The notes under the pieces were generated by a model. It was not told where the DNA came from and made no database searches. It saw nothing but the letters and a program-made list of their open reading frames with translations. Of a DNA stretch of 64,000 nt, positions 34,042 to 41,705 are shown in pieces (positions within the stretch are counted from its first letter, which is position 1; each line of letters opens with the position of its first letter). Position numbers and translations under genes: made by a program. This DNA is from Cupriavidus pauculus (lineage in GTDB: Bacteria > Pseudomonadota > Gammaproteobacteria > Burkholderiales > Burkholderiaceae). Where the stretch lies: contig NZ_CP033969.1 of the NCBI RefSeq assembly GCF_003854935.1, forward strand, positions 2,852,001 to 2,916,000. The letters are read 5' to 3'.

Positions 34042-35013
34042 ATGAACGTACTGATCACCGGCGGCGCCGGTTTCCTGGGCCTGCAGCTGGCCCGCCTGCT
34101 GCTCAAGCGCGGCAGCCTGAACCTGGACGGCCGCGCCGTCTCCATCGACCGCCTGACGCTGCTGGACGTGGTGGCGCCGCAGATCGACGATGCCCGCGTG
34201 CGCGTGGTGACCGGCGACCTGTCGGACCCCGCCGTGCTGGCGCAGGCCATCGACCGCGACACCGGCGCGATCTTCCACCTGGCCGCCGTGGTCAGCGGGC
34301 AGGCCGAGGCTGATTTCGACCTGGGCATGCGCGTGAACCTGGACGCCTCGCGCGCGCTGCTGGAAACGTGCCGCCAGCTCGGCCACGTGCCGCGCGTGGT
34401 GTTCACGAGTTCGGTGGCGGTGTACGGCGGCAAGCTGCCGGCCGTGGTGCAGGACGACACGGCGCTGAACCCGCAGTCGTCGTACGGCGCGCAGAAGGCC
34501 ATCGGCGAGCTGCTGCTGTCCGACTACAGCCGCAAGGGTTTTGTCGATGGCCGCGTGCTGCGGCTGCCGACGATCAGCGTGCGGCCGGGCAAGCCGAACG
34601 CGGCGGCATCGTCGTTCGCCAGCGGCATCATCCGCGAGCCGCTGGCCGGCGTGGCCGCCAACTGCCCGGTGCCGCCGGACACCGCGCTGTGGCTGCTGTC
34701 GCCGCGCGGTGCCATCCAGGCGCTGGTCAACGGCATCGAACTGGACGGCGCCCGCTTTGGCAATCGCCGCGTGGTCAACCTGCCGGGGCTGTCGGTGACG
34801 GCCGCCCAGATGGTCGACGCGCTGCGCCGCGTGGCCGGCGACGCCGTGGCCGACCGCGTGACGTGGCAGCGCGAAGAACGCATCGAGAAGATCGTCGGCA
34901 CGTGGCCGGCCGCGTGGGATACCACCCGCGCCCTGGAACTGGGCTTCGTCGGCGACGCGAGCTTCGACGACGTGGTGCGGGGGTATGCGGAGGATGCGGG
35001 GGTTGTGGTTTGA
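34042..35013 (+). CDS. denD: D-erythronate 2-dehydrogenase (extended SDR)
   Basis: A 323-residue extended short-chain dehydrogenase. The cofactor motif is VLITGGAGFLGLQLARLLL; the active site has the Ser in VVFTSSVAVYGG and YxxxK in YGAQKAIGE. It matches DenD, which oxidises D-erythronate to 2-oxo-tetronate and so feeds the same OtnI-OtnK-OtnC route as LtnD. It is the last gene of the operon and is followed by a REP-like pair that probably ends transcription. Confidence 0.88.
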   Translation: MNVLITGGAGFLGLQLARLLLKRGSLNLDGRAVSIDRLTLLDVVAPQIDDARVRVVTGDLSDPAVLAQAIDRDTGAIFHLAAVVSGQAEADFDLGMRVNLDASRALLETCRQLGHVPRVVFTSSVAVYGGKLPAVVQDDTALNPQSSYGAQKAIGELLLSDYSRKGFVDGRVLRLPTISVRPGKPNAAASSFASGIIREPLAGVAANCPVPPDTALWLLSPRGAIQALVNGIELDGARFGNRRVVNLPGLSVTAAQMVDALRRVAGDAVADRVTWQREERIEKIVGTWPAAWDTTRALELGFVGDASFDDVVRGYAEDAGVVV

Positions 35014-35050
35014 TGCGTGGCGTTGAGGGAAGACCGTCGCGGGCGTGAGG

Positions 35051-35180
35051 CTTGCCCTCACCCCCGGCCCCTCTCCCGCCATGCGGGAGAGGGGAGACAA
35101 CCACGAGCTTGACGACCGCCTTCGGTGGGCTCCCCTCTCCCGCTTGCGGGAGAGGGGTTGGGGGAGAGGGCCAGCGCCCC
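35051..35180. repeat. REP/BIME-like palindrome pair after denD
   Basis: Two perfect palindromes CCCCTCTCCCGC / GCGGGAGAGGGG at 35068-35094 and 35132-35157 are arranged in opposite orientation and bounded by GCCCTCACCCCCG and TTGGGGGAGAGGGC. They are the same element as at 5848-6600 and lie between convergent denD and the thioesterase gene, where they could terminate both. Confidence 0.85.
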
Positions 35181-35202
35181 AACCCCCACTACGCCCATCC
35201 AA

Positions 35203-35640
35203 TCACCCCCCCGGCTTCACCACCTCCCACGCCCCGATCGTCTCCCGCACCTGTGCCGGGATTGCCGCCGACTTCTGGGTCTTCGGGTCGGCGCACACAT
35301 AGACGATCTCGCCGGTAATCAGGTGTTCCTCGCCGCGATACATCTCCACGCGGAACAGCATGCTGGAGCGGCCCAGGCGTGCCATGCGGCCGCGGATGTC
35401 GAGCATGTCGTCGAAGCGGGCCGACGCGTGGTATTCCAGCGTCGACTTGACCACGAAGATGTCCACGCCGTGGGCGTGCAGCACGTCCTCGGGATAGCGG
35501 ATGCCCACCGCGCGCCAGTATTCGGTCACGCAGATGTCGCAATACGTCAGGTAGTGGGCGTTGAAGACGATCGACTGCGGGTCCACTTCGGCCCAGCGCA
35601 CGCGCAGCGGCATGCTGTGGCGGAAATCCTCTTTTGCCAT
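35203..35640 (-). CDS. Acyl-CoA thioesterase, 4-hydroxybenzoyl-CoA/YbgC type hot-dog protein
   Basis: A 145-residue hot-dog protein from the ATG at 35640 (MAKEDFRHSMPLRV). The active-site segment VRWAEVDPQSIVFNAHYLTYCD carries the Asp and the following HYL typical of the YbgC/4HBT group; KSTLEYHASARFDD and GEIVYVCADPKT complete the fold. It hydrolyses acyl-CoA or aryl-CoA in the cytosol; substrate not predictable. Downstream of the second Bug receptor gene but separated by its terminator. Confidence 0.85.
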   Translation of the reverse strand: MAKEDFRHSMPLRVRWAEVDPQSIVFNAHYLTYCDICVTEYWRAVGIRYPEDVLHAHGVDIFVVKSTLEYHASARFDDMLDIRGRMARLGRSSMLFRVEMYRGEEHLITGEIVYVCADPKTQKSAAIPAQVRETIGAWEVVKPGG

Positions 35641-35650
35641 GCGGCTCCCC

Positions 35651-35684
35651 AAAAGCAAAACGGGGCGCTCCGTGGAACGCCCCG
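35651..35684 (-). terminator. Rho-independent terminator of the second Bug gene
   Basis: On the minus strand a hairpin (cggggcg / cgccccg, extended to about 10 bp with one mismatch, loop cgtg) is followed by TTTTGCTTTT, 16 bp after the Bug stop codon. This is the most classical intrinsic terminator in the window. Confidence 0.75.
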
Positions 35685-35699
35685 CTGGTTCATTGCGGC

Positions 35700-36683
35700 T
35701 TACTGCGGCTTGGCCAGCCCCAGCTTCTCGATGATCGCCCGCTCGCGCTTGACCGTGTCGGCGGCAAACGCGGCGTACTGGGCGCTGCCCATGTAGTACG
35801 GCTCCATGTCGAACTTGGCCAGCGACTCGCGGTAGTTCGGCATCTCCATGGCCTGCTTGAACGCGTCATGCAGCTTCTTGACGATGGCCGGGTCCGTGCC
35901 CTTGGGCGCCACCAGGCCGAACGGCGACGTCTGCACGATGCCCATGCCCAGTTCCTTGAGCGTCGGCACGTTCGGGAAGCGGGCCGAGCGCTTGTCGCCC
36001 CACGTCGACAGCAGGCGCAGCTTGCCCTGCTCCACGTACTGGGCCCAGGCCGGCGTGTCGGCCACCGACATCACGTGGCCGCCCAGCAGCGCCTGCATCG
36101 ATTCCGAATTGCCCTTGTACGGGATGTGCGAGAACTGCACGCCCTGGCGCATGGCCAGGTCTTCCATGGTCAGGTGCAGCGTGGTCATCGACCCCGGCGA
36201 GCCGTAGGTGAGCTTGCCCGGGTTGGCCTTGGCGTAGGCGATGTACTCCTGCATCGTCTTGATCGGCGAATCGGCCGGCACGACCAGGCCGAACGAGTAG
36301 CCGGCCAGGTTGATGACGTAGCTCAGGTCCTTGACCGGGTCCCAGTTGATCTTGGTGGTGTACGGCAGGCGGTAGACGGGCATGGCCACCTGGGCCAGCG
36401 TGTAGCCGTCCGGCGCGGTGGACTGCATCATCTGCGCGGGCAGCACGCCGCCGGCGCCGGGCTTGTTCTCGACGATCACGGGCTGGCCCAGGATCTTCGA
36501 GGCGTTTTCCGCGAGCACGCGGAACGGGATGTCGGTGGAACCGCCGGCGGTGTAGCCGATCACGAGGCGGATCGGGCGGTTCGGAAACTTGTCCGCCTGG
36601 GCGTGGGCCGGCATGGCGGCCAGTCCGACAGCGGCCGAAGCGGCGAGCAGGCCCACCTGGGCCAGGAAGTGGCGGCGTTGCAT
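35700..36683 (-). CDS. Bug family periplasmic solute-binding receptor
   Basis: A 327-residue receptor. The N-terminus MQRRHFLAQVGLLAASAAVG has a twin-arginine-like RRHFL motif in a signal peptide ending near PAHAQADKFP. The mature start FPNRPIRLVIGYTAGGSTDIPFR, then PVIVENKPGAGG, and FGLVAPKGTDPAIV are Bug hallmarks. The ATG at 36683 has the ribosome site gaaggagacactact; an upstream ATG at 36851 is not needed. No TctAB partner is encoded in the window. Its terminator isolates it from the thioesterase gene. Confidence 0.93.
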   Translation of the reverse strand: MQRRHFLAQVGLLAASAAVGLAAMPAHAQADKFPNRPIRLVIGYTAGGSTDIPFRVLAENASKILGQPVIVENKPGAGGVLPAQMMQSTAPDGYTLAQVAMPVYRLPYTTKINWDPVKDLSYVINLAGYSFGLVVPADSPIKTMQEYIAYAKANPGKLTYGSPGSMTTLHLTMEDLAMRQGVQFSHIPYKGNSESMQALLGGHVMSVADTPAWAQYVEQGKLRLLSTWGDKRSARFPNVPTLKELGMGIVQTSPFGLVAPKGTDPAIVKKLHDAFKQAMEMPNYRESLAKFDMEPYYMGSAQYAAFAADTVKRERAIIEKLGLAKPQ

Positions 36684-36795
36684 GAGTAGTGTCTCCTTCT
36701 GCTGCAAAAATGCACTGTTGCGACTTCGATAAAGCGTGAAACAGGTGCTGGCCCGCCCCCGGTTCTGGTGGGGGGTCGGGCCGGAATGCGTCGTG

Positions 36796-37806
36796 CTACG
36801 TCCCGGGCGCCGCCCCAAAGGCTTGGCGCAGGGCGGCCACGGCGTCGGCATGGGCGCCGGCCACCGCGTGGATGAAGCGCCCGAGCTTGAAGAAATCGTG
36901 AATCATCGTCGGATAGTCGGCCAGCGTTGCCGCAACGCCCGCCGCCCGGAGCTTGGCCGCGTAGGCCACGCCCTCGTCGTGCAGCGGGTCGTAGCCGGCC
37001 ACGGCTATCCAGGCCGGGCAGACGCCGCGCACGTCGGCCCCCTGCCCGCCGCCATCGAGCGGCGCAAAGCGCCAGTCGTCGCGGCTGGCGTCGCGGTCCA
37101 GGTACTGCGCGAAGAACCACTGGATCATGTCGGCCGTCAGCAGGTAGCCGTCGGCCAGCGCCCGGTGCGATGGCGTGTCCTGCCGCGCGCTGGTGCCCGG
37201 ATAGACCAGCATCTGCAGCACCGGCGCCAGGCCGGTATCGCGGGCCTCGATGGCGCAGGCCGCGGCCAGCGTGCCGCCGGCGCTGTCGCCGCCCAGGGCG
37301 ATGCGCGCCGGGTCGGCGCCCAGGCGGGCCGCTTCGGCGAACACCCAGTGCAGCACGTCGAATGCATCGTTGGCGGCGGTCGGGAATTTCCAGTCCGGGC
37401 CGAGCCGGTAGTCCACCGACAGCACCAGGCAGTCCGCGCCGTTGCAGAACACGCGGCACAGCGAATCGTGCGAGTTGACGCTGCCGACCGTGAAGCCGCC
37501 GCCGTGGAAATAGACCAGCAGCGGCAGCGGATCGGCCCAGCTGGCCTCGCGCGGCGCGTACAGCCGCACCGGAATGGCAAACCCGTCGCGCGCCGGCACC
37601 GTGAAATCCTCCACGCCGTGGACCGGGGCCGGCGACAGGTCCAGGATCGGCGCGCTTTTCTCGTAGCCGATCTTGGCGTCGGCCGGGTCCATCGTATGGA
37701 TGGCCGGACGCCTGGCGCGCGCAATCAGCTCCAGCAACTGCGCGACCTGGGGGTCGAGCGGCTGGGCGGGCAGGCCGGGAACGGACGGGGCGGGCTGGGC
37801 GGACAT
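36796..37806 (-). CDS. Alpha/beta hydrolase of the hormone-sensitive-lipase family
   Basis: A 336-residue esterase. The oxyanion motif is VYFHGGGFTVGS, the nucleophile is in ALGGDSAGGTLA, the acid is in AGYDPLHDEG and the His in YPTMIHDFF, so the full catalytic triad is present. Family IV (bHSL) enzymes cleave short-chain esters. No signal peptide is seen. The ATG at 37806 (MSAQPAPSVPG) is chosen although the frame is open far upstream. The gene is divergent from the macro-domain gene across a promoter region with an operator-like palindrome. Confidence 0.9.
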   Translation of the reverse strand: MSAQPAPSVPGLPAQPLDPQVAQLLELIARARRPAIHTMDPADAKIGYEKSAPILDLSPAPVHGVEDFTVPARDGFAIPVRLYAPREASWADPLPLLVYFHGGGFTVGSVNSHDSLCRVFCNGADCLVLSVDYRLGPDWKFPTAANDAFDVLHWVFAEAARLGADPARIALGGDSAGGTLAAACAIEARDTGLAPVLQMLVYPGTSARQDTPSHRALADGYLLTADMIQWFFAQYLDRDASRDDWRFAPLDGGGQGADVRGVCPAWIAVAGYDPLHDEGVAYAAKLRAAGVAATLADYPTMIHDFFKLGRFIHAVAGAHADAVAALRQAFGAAPGT

Positions 37807-37882
37807 GGTGACAGGCGGTGTCGGGCGGTCGGTCAGTGTAGACCGGCCCCGACCGGGGGCGTTCGGGTGACGGAGGTTCGAA

Positions 37883-37912
37883 TTGTGAACGGTCGTTCGA
37901 TTTCCGTATATT
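37883..37912 (+). promoter_or_regulatory. Candidate promoter overlapped by operator motif GAACGGTCGTTC
   Basis: In the 280-bp divergent region, TTGTGA (37883-37888) and TATATT (37907-37912) are 18 bp apart on the plus strand. The inverted repeat GAACG-GT-CGTTC (37887-37898), followed by GATTTCC, sits across the -35 and spacer, as a repressor site would. Near-identical sequences stand before fadJ (51283) and before the acyl-CoA ligase (60305, minus strand). Confidence 0.5.
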
Positions 37913-38086
37913 GCCAGCGTTTGACCCGCCCGGCAGTCCGAAATAACCCTCGACATTGCCTTTGCTGCACCTTTTGCGCGATCACCGGCCATGCTGCCAG
38001 CGGCACGTTTGCCGCCTATGCTGGAGGGGTGCCGCGCCGGGCATGACGCCCGCGGCACCGGCAGCCCCATCGAACCAGGAGACACC

Positions 38087-38608
38087 ATGACAGGCGAACA
38101 CTTGCAGGTTGTGCACGGGGATATCACGCGGATGGAGGTCGATGCCATCGTCAATGCCGCCAACAGCGGGCTGCTGGGCGGCGGCGGCGTGGACGGCGCG
38201 ATCCATGGCGCGGGCGGGCCGGCCATCATGGCCGCGTGCCGGGCCATCCGCGACGCACAGGGCGGGTGCCCGGCCGGCGAGGCGGTCATCACCACGGGCG
38301 GCCTGCTGCCCGCGCCGTACGTGATTCATGCCGTCGGGCCGGTCTGGCACGGCGGCAGCCAGAACGAGGACGCGCTGCTGGCCGGCGCCTACCGCAACAG
38401 CATCCGGCTGGCCGCGGAGCACAACCTGCGCACCGTGGCGTTTCCGAACATCAGCACCGGCATCTATGGATTCCCGCGCGAGCGGGCGGTGGACATCGCC
38501 ATCGGCGCCGTGCGCGAGGCGCTGGCCCGCGCGCCCAGCATCGAGCAGGTGACGTTCGTCTGCTATGACGACGAGAACTACCGGCTCTACCGGCAGCGGC
38601 TGGCCTGA
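38087..38608 (+). CDS. Macro domain protein (ADP-ribosyl hydrolase/O-acetyl-ADP-ribose deacetylase, YmdB-like)
   Basis: A 173-residue single macro domain. The ADP-ribose-binding motifs are VDAIVNAANSGLLGGGGVDGAIH near residues 18-40 and the phosphate loop FPNISTGIYGFP near residue 125; this matches the MacroD/YmdB class with the conserved Asn and Asp. Members remove ADP-ribose from proteins or deacetylate O-acetyl-ADP-ribose; bacterial YmdB also modulates RNase III. The ATG at 38087 has a strong ribosome site (caggagacacc). No ADP-ribosyltransferase or sirtuin gene is seen nearby. Confidence 0.9.
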   Translation: MTGEHLQVVHGDITRMEVDAIVNAANSGLLGGGGVDGAIHGAGGPAIMAACRAIRDAQGGCPAGEAVITTGGLLPAPYVIHAVGPVWHGGSQNEDALLAGAYRNSIRLAAEHNLRTVAFPNISTGIYGFPRERAVDIAIGAVREALARAPSIEQVTFVCYDDENYRLYRQRLA

Positions 38609-38641
38609 GCCGCCCTGCCCGGTCGGCCGGGCTGGCAACGC

Positions 38642-39565
38642 TCAGGGCAGCGCGCTGCGGATCAGCAGGTTCACCCGTTCGGGTTGCTCGTGGATGATCC
38701 AGTGCGTGCCTTCGGGAATGCGCTCCAGCCGCAGGTCGGGCACGAAGTCGGCCAGCCCGTCGACCAGCGTCTTGGGCAGCGCGCGGTCGTTCTCGCCCCA
38801 GATCACGAGCGTGGGAACGCGCACGACGAACATGGCCGGGTCCAGCCGCGAAATGTCCGGCGCGGTCTCGCCCTGGGCCGGCGGGTGCATCGGCGTGGCC
38901 CGGTAGTAGTTCACGCCGCCGGTCAGCGGATGCGAGCCGTCGTCGCCCGGCTCCGACCACGCGCCGTGATAGCGGCTGCGCGTCTCGCCGGTGAACCAGG
39001 CCGGCAGCGCGCCGGCTTCGCCAGTCAGCATCTTTTCCAGCAGCGCGAAGTGGTTGGCGGCCAGCGCCTGCTCGGCGCCGGGCTTGCGCAGCCAGTTCAT
39101 GTAGGCCGACGCCTGCTGCTGCGCCGGGTCGGCCGACAGCGCGCGGGCGAACAGGTACGGGTGGGGCGAGTTGATGATGACCAGCCGCTCCACCAGGTCC
39201 GGCCGCTGCGCGGCCAGGTTCCAGCAGACGGCGCCGCCCCAGTCGTGCGCCACGATCACGCAGCGTTCGTAGCCGAGCACGCGGATGAACTGCACCAGGT
39301 CCTCTACCAGCAGCTTCGGCTTGTAGGCATCCGGGCTGGCCGGCTTGCTCGACAGGTTGAAGCCGCGCAGGTCGGGCGCCACCGCGAAGTGGGTCTGGCC
39401 GAAATCGGCAAGCTGGCGCTCCCAGGCGTACCAGAACTCCGGAAAGCCGTGCACGAACAGGATCAGCGGCTTGCCCTGCTCGCCCGCACTGCCGTAATGC
39501 AGCCGCGTGCCGTTGGGCAGGTTGGCGAACTGCAGGTGGTGAATCACGGCGGGTGCGGTCATCAT
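38642..39565 (-). CDS. Alpha/beta hydrolase (epoxide hydrolase/haloalkane dehalogenase-like)
   Basis: A 307-residue alpha/beta hydrolase. The oxyanion HGFPEFWYAW and the nucleophile elbow VAHDWGGAVCW have Asp as nucleophile, as in epoxide hydrolases and fluoroacetate/haloalkane dehalogenases; the His is in PEGTHWIIHEQP. The ATG at 39565 (MMTAPAVIHH) follows gccagggagacc, so it is preferred over 39592. It is the last gene of the long acyl-CoA metabolism run. Substrate unknown. Confidence 0.88.
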   Translation of the reverse strand: MMTAPAVIHHLQFANLPNGTRLHYGSAGEQGKPLILFVHGFPEFWYAWERQLADFGQTHFAVAPDLRGFNLSSKPASPDAYKPKLLVEDLVQFIRVLGYERCVIVAHDWGGAVCWNLAAQRPDLVERLVIINSPHPYLFARALSADPAQQQASAYMNWLRKPGAEQALAANHFALLEKMLTGEAGALPAWFTGETRSRYHGAWSEPGDDGSHPLTGGVNYYRATPMHPPAQGETAPDISRLDPAMFVVRVPTLVIWGENDRALPKTLVDGLADFVPDLRLERIPEGTHWIIHEQPERVNLLIRSALP

Positions 39566-39628
39566 GGTCTCCCTGGCCATCTCTGCCATCACTGGTCTCC
39601 CGTTCGACGATGCAAGAATGTGGCCAGG

Positions 39629-40531
39629 TCAGCCGCGCAGCGCGGCCACCAGGCCGGCGCGCACCTCGGGCTTGTCGCCAAACGCATCGCCGGGGTTCTG
39701 CTGGCGGACGATGTGTTCCATGCGGGACTGCACCGTCGCCAGGGCCTGCGGGTGCGAATAAATATAGAAGCTTTCGTCGCGGATGGCGTCGAATGTCAGC
39801 CGCGCCACGTCGGCGGCGGTGACCTTGCCCGAGCTGACCGCCTTGTCCGACAACGCCTGCGACACCATCTGCGAGCGCGTGGGCGGCGCCTCGTTGGCCA
39901 GCCCGGCGGGCCGGTTGCGGTGCGACTGGCTGATGCCGGTTGGCACGAAGTACGGGCACAGTACCGAACAGCGCACCTGTTCGGTGACCAGGCCCAGGTC
40001 GTGATACAGCGTCTCGGTCAGCGAGACCACGGCGTGCTTGGACACGTTGTAGACGCCCATCGCCGGCGGGTTCAGCAGCCCGGCCATCGACGCGGTGTTG
40101 ACGATGTGGCCCTGGAAGGACGGGTCCTTCCTGGCGGCGTCCAGCATCAGCGGCGTGAAGATGCGTACGCCGTGGATCACCCCGTACAGGTTGACCCCGA
40201 GCACCCATTCCCAGTCCTTCTCGGTGTTTTCCCAGACAAAGCCGCCCGCGCCGACGCCGGCATTGTTGAACACCAGGTTGACCTCGCCAAACGCGGTCAT
40301 TGCCGCGTCGGCCAGCGCCTGCACCTCTTCGGCCTTCGACACGTCGGTGCGCAGGCCGATGACCTGGGCGCCCTGGCCCTTGAACTCGGCCACGGTGGCG
40401 TCGAGCGCGTCTTCCTGGACGTCGGCCAGCACCAGCCGCATGCCCATCTGCGCGCCCATCCGCGCAAACTCCTTGCCGAATCCCGACGCCCCGCCGGTAA
40501 TCACGGCAACCTTGTTCTCGAATTGCTTCAT
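39629..40531 (-). CDS. SDR family oxidoreductase
   Basis: A 300-residue classical SDR. The cofactor motif is VAVITGGASGFGKEFA, NNAG is in VFNNAGVGAGGF, and the catalytic Ser and YxxxK are in NTASMAGLL and YNVSKHAVV. The C-terminal region is longer than minimal SDRs and resembles proteins annotated as 1-acylglycerone-phosphate or 3-oxoacyl reductases in acyl-CoA clusters. Separated from the GST gene by a REP-like pair and a heptamer repeat. Confidence 0.88.
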   Translation of the reverse strand: MKQFENKVAVITGGASGFGKEFARMGAQMGMRLVLADVQEDALDATVAEFKGQGAQVIGLRTDVSKAEEVQALADAAMTAFGEVNLVFNNAGVGAGGFVWENTEKDWEWVLGVNLYGVIHGVRIFTPLMLDAARKDPSFQGHIVNTASMAGLLNPPAMGVYNVSKHAVVSLTETLYHDLGLVTEQVRCSVLCPYFVPTGISQSHRNRPAGLANEAPPTRSQMVSQALSDKAVSSGKVTAADVARLTFDAIRDESFYIYSHPQALATVQSRMEHIVRQQNPGDAFGDKPEVRAGLVAALRG

Positions 40532-40549
40532 GGGTGTCTCCTCGATGTT

Positions 40550-40577
40550 GTCTTTGGTCTTTGGTCTTTGGTCTTTG
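40550..40577. repeat. 7-bp tandem repeat gtctttg x 4
   Basis: Four exact tandem copies of gtctttg (caaagac on the transcribed strand) lie 19 bp upstream of the SDR start and abut the REP-like pair. Copy number is probably variable, and the repeat sits in the likely leader of the SDR gene. Confidence 0.85.
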
Positions 40578-40579
40578 CT

Positions 40580-40700
40580 CCCCTCTCCCGCACGCGGGAG
40601 AGGGGTTGGGGGAGAGGGCTCGGCCGATCCATCAGCGACCTGTCTGAATTTGACCCGCCCGCCCTCTCCCCTGGCCCCTCTCCCGCTGGCGGGAGAGGGG
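40580..40700. repeat. REP/BIME-like palindrome pair between GST and SDR genes
   Basis: Palindromes at 40580-40605 and 40675-40700, in opposite orientation, carry the CCCCTCTCCCGC / GCGGGAGAGGGG core of the element seen at 5848-6600. Here the flanking genes are co-directional, so the pair would interrupt or modulate read-through within the cluster. Confidence 0.85.
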
Positions 40701-40730
40701 AAAAACAGCGGGCGGCGAGAGCGGCTACCG

Positions 40731-41666
40731 TCAGCCGGCCGCCTGCACGTGGTAGTTCTGGCGCGGGAAATGGACGTTGACGGCGCCGGCGCGGGCGTCC
40801 TGGCGGCGGATCGTCACCACGTGCTCGGTCAGCGTCAGCAGCAGGCCGGACACCGGGTCCTTGGCGTAGTCGGTGGGCGTGACGGTCACCGCGTCGCCGG
40901 CGGCAAAGCCGGCGCCGGGAATGATCGTCGGGTCATGCGGCAGCGGATCGTGGTCGTAGGCGTCGGCCAGCGCCGATTCGGACGGGATCACGCGCAGCTT
41001 GCCGTGCCCGTACGCCTGCATGCGCGCGTACCACGTCTTGACCAGCGGATAGCCGTCCAGCAGCGCCGCCAGCGCCGTGGCGCGGCGGACGAACCAGAGG
41101 CAGTGGAACAGCGAGAAATCGGCAATCGACAGCTCCGGGCCGGCCACGTGCTGCACGCCCGCCGCGAACTGCTGCTGCAGCGACCCGAGCGTTTCGTGCA
41201 GCATGGCGGCGGCCTCGGGCAGCGGCATGCGCAGCGCGTTGGTGTCGCCGCGCATGGCCTTGCGGTCGGCCATGAACGCCTGTACCTGCGCCGGCGACAG
41301 GTGCGCCAGCATCGACTGCACGCCCGCGGGCTGCATGGCGTAGGTGACGGCGGCCGTGAACAGTGCGCTGTCCAGCCACGCGGCCATGATCCGCGACTGG
41401 GCCGCCTGGAAGGACGGATACAGCGGCGGGTTCGGCGCCATCCGGTCCAGTACGGCGCAGATCAGCGCGGTATCGCAGTAGATGTCGGCGCCGATCTGCA
41501 TCACCGGCGTGCGGCGGTAGCCGCCGGTCAGCGCCGTCACGTCGGGCTTGGGCATGATCGGCGGGATTTCCACCGCGCACCAGGACAAGCCCTTGGCGCC
41601 CAGCACGAGCCGGACTTTCTCCGAGAACGGCGAGGTTGCGTATTGATGAAGGATGATGTCGGGCAT
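40731..41666 (-). CDS. Glutathione S-transferase family protein with C-terminal extension
   Basis: A 311-residue protein, longer than usual GSTs (about 200-230). The thioredoxin-like N-terminal domain (DIILHQYATSPFSEKVRLVLGAKGLSW, then YRRTPVMQIGADIYCDTALI) and the helical GST-C domain end near residue 215. About 90 further residues (HDPTIIPGAGFAAGDAVTVTP) form an extra beta-rich region. The active-site position is Ser/Pro-type (SPFSEK). Possible roles are detoxification or a dehalogenase/isomerase step; not determinable. Confidence 0.88.
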   Translation of the reverse strand: MPDIILHQYATSPFSEKVRLVLGAKGLSWCAVEIPPIMPKPDVTALTGGYRRTPVMQIGADIYCDTALICAVLDRMAPNPPLYPSFQAAQSRIMAAWLDSALFTAAVTYAMQPAGVQSMLAHLSPAQVQAFMADRKAMRGDTNALRMPLPEAAAMLHETLGSLQQQFAAGVQHVAGPELSIADFSLFHCLWFVRRATALAALLDGYPLVKTWYARMQAYGHGKLRVIPSESALADAYDHDPLPHDPTIIPGAGFAAGDAVTVTPTDYAKDPVSGLLLTLTEHVVTIRRQDARAGAVNVHFPRQNYHVQAAG

Positions 41667-41688
41667 CTTGGCCTTTCCAGCGGTTCGA

Positions 41689-41700
41689 GGTCGATCGACC
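41689..41700. promoter_or_regulatory. Perfect 12-bp palindrome ggtcgatcgacc
   Basis: A perfect palindrome lies 22 bp upstream of the GST start and next to the aldolase stop codon. It could be an operator or a short hairpin; there is no second copy that I saw in the window. Confidence 0.3.
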
Positions 41701-41705
41701 CCGTC

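Noticed and set aside
31891-35202. An 1103-aa minus-strand open frame opposite the MFS, otnI and denD genes
   Set aside because: It is antisense to three well-supported genes and is an effect of high GC third positions; composition is His/Arg/Gln-rich with no domains.
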